DNA from: Prevotella sp. UBA2725
Lineage (GTDB): Bacteria > Bacteroidota > Bacteroidia > Bacteroidales > Bacteroidaceae
DNA length: 14,400 nt
NCBI GenBank assembly: GCA_002353825.1
Contig: DEKJ01000042.1
Span: 11,537 to 25,936 of the forward strand
Direction: 5' to 3'
The number at the start of each line of letters is the position of its first letter. Position 1 is the first letter of the stretch. Below, piece after piece: positions 14,237 to 14,400 of the stretch. The notes under the pieces were generated by a model, which worked only from the letters and a program-made list of their open reading frames with translations, ran no database searches and was not told where the DNA came from. Position numbers and translations under genes: made by a program.

Positions 14237-14400
14237 GCCTCGCCTCCTTTCTTCATAAGTGATCTGTACATCAGCCAAGCGGCACTCACGGCTGCGGCGA
14301 GCGCTGCCATGGGAGCCGTCTCCACGGCTGCCACTACGACCAGGATGGCCATCGTTACCAAGTTCACGCGGATGGCCACTCTTCGCGTCACCTCAAACTC
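14233..14400 (-). CDS. Small membrane protein, C-terminal part (5' end outside window)
   Basis: The frame is open from the right edge and gives 55 residues before TGA. Only the C-terminal part is present, so the start and full length are unknown. A hydrophobic stretch (about visible residues 12-26) and a second Ala-rich hydrophobic stretch (about 29-45) suggest one or two membrane spans, followed by a basic tail that includes RSLMKKGGEA. The TGA overlaps the next ATG as ATGA, and the Lys-Gly-Gly near the C-terminus is the translation of the next gene's AAAGGAGG site, so the two genes should be translationally coupled. A small phage membrane protein beside unknown genes could be holin-like, but nothing seen here proves that. 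I do not recognise a family. That it is a real coding region is fairly sure from the coupling; the function is unknown. Confidence 0.65.
   Translation of the reverse strand, partial: EFEVTRRVAIRVNLVTMAILVVVAAVETAPMAALAAAVSAAWLMYRSLMKKGGEA
14243..14250 (-). promoter_or_regulatory. Strong ribosome binding site AAAGGAGG
   Basis: AAAGGAGG lies six bases before the ATG at 14236. It decides that start over the upstream in-frame ATG at 14278, which has no such site and would overlap the preceding gene by 46 bases. Confidence 0.85.

Noticed and set aside
1..14400. Complete retroelement, CRISPR array, tRNA, integrase, transposase or attachment site in the window
   Set aside because: No reverse transcriptase motif, regularly spaced direct repeats, cloverleaf, recombinase motif or terminal inverted repeat was seen; dense minus-strand coding leaves no room for large elements.
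14233..14400. Calling the right-edge membrane protein a holin
   Set aside because: Only a hydrophobic C-terminal fragment is visible and no lysis gene lies next to it; hydrophobicity alone is not enough.

Overview
The window reads as part of a double-stranded DNA tailed phage or prophage of a Bacteroidales-type host (Bacteroides/Prevotella group). The reasons are protein resemblance recalled from prophages of that group (portal-like, DUF6712-like, a large central tail protein and fibre-like proteins), two Bacteroidetes-style -7 elements (TAnnTTTG), and structural genes that mostly lack a Shine-Dalgarno sequence. No database search was possible. All supported genes lie on the minus strand, so reading order runs from high to low coordinates. 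Both ends cut through a gene: a small membrane protein on the right and a long fibre-like protein on the left.

Region 1 (about 14400 to 13099) holds five small overlapping genes: a membrane protein and four unknowns. Each of the four visible starts has an AAAGGAGG ribosome binding site, an unusually strong signal for Bacteroidetes. The cluster ends at an intrinsic terminator (13029-13061).

Region 2 (about 13027 to 7211) starts with a promoter-like element and encodes an unknown 131-residue protein, a 359-residue distal-tail-like protein, a small unknown, a 461-residue portal-like protein, a DUF6712-like head-completion candidate, a 248-residue unknown, and two proteins that by size and place suit tail-terminator and HK97-gp10-like neck roles. 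These would join packaged heads to tails.

Region 3 (about 7208 to 1) starts with a second element that shares a 9-base upstream box, a 19-base spacer and a -7 box with the first. It encodes a 1335-residue central tail/fibre protein, a 95-residue unknown, two Ala-rich coiled-coil tail proteins, and a fibre-like protein open at the left edge. That last protein ends in a pattern recalled from C-type-lectin-like tips, some of which are diversified by retroelements. This region probably builds the host-recognition end of the particle.

No terminase, major capsid, protease, tape measure, lysis, integrase, RNA gene or CRISPR array was seen. There is no gene-free stretch longer than about 135 bases.
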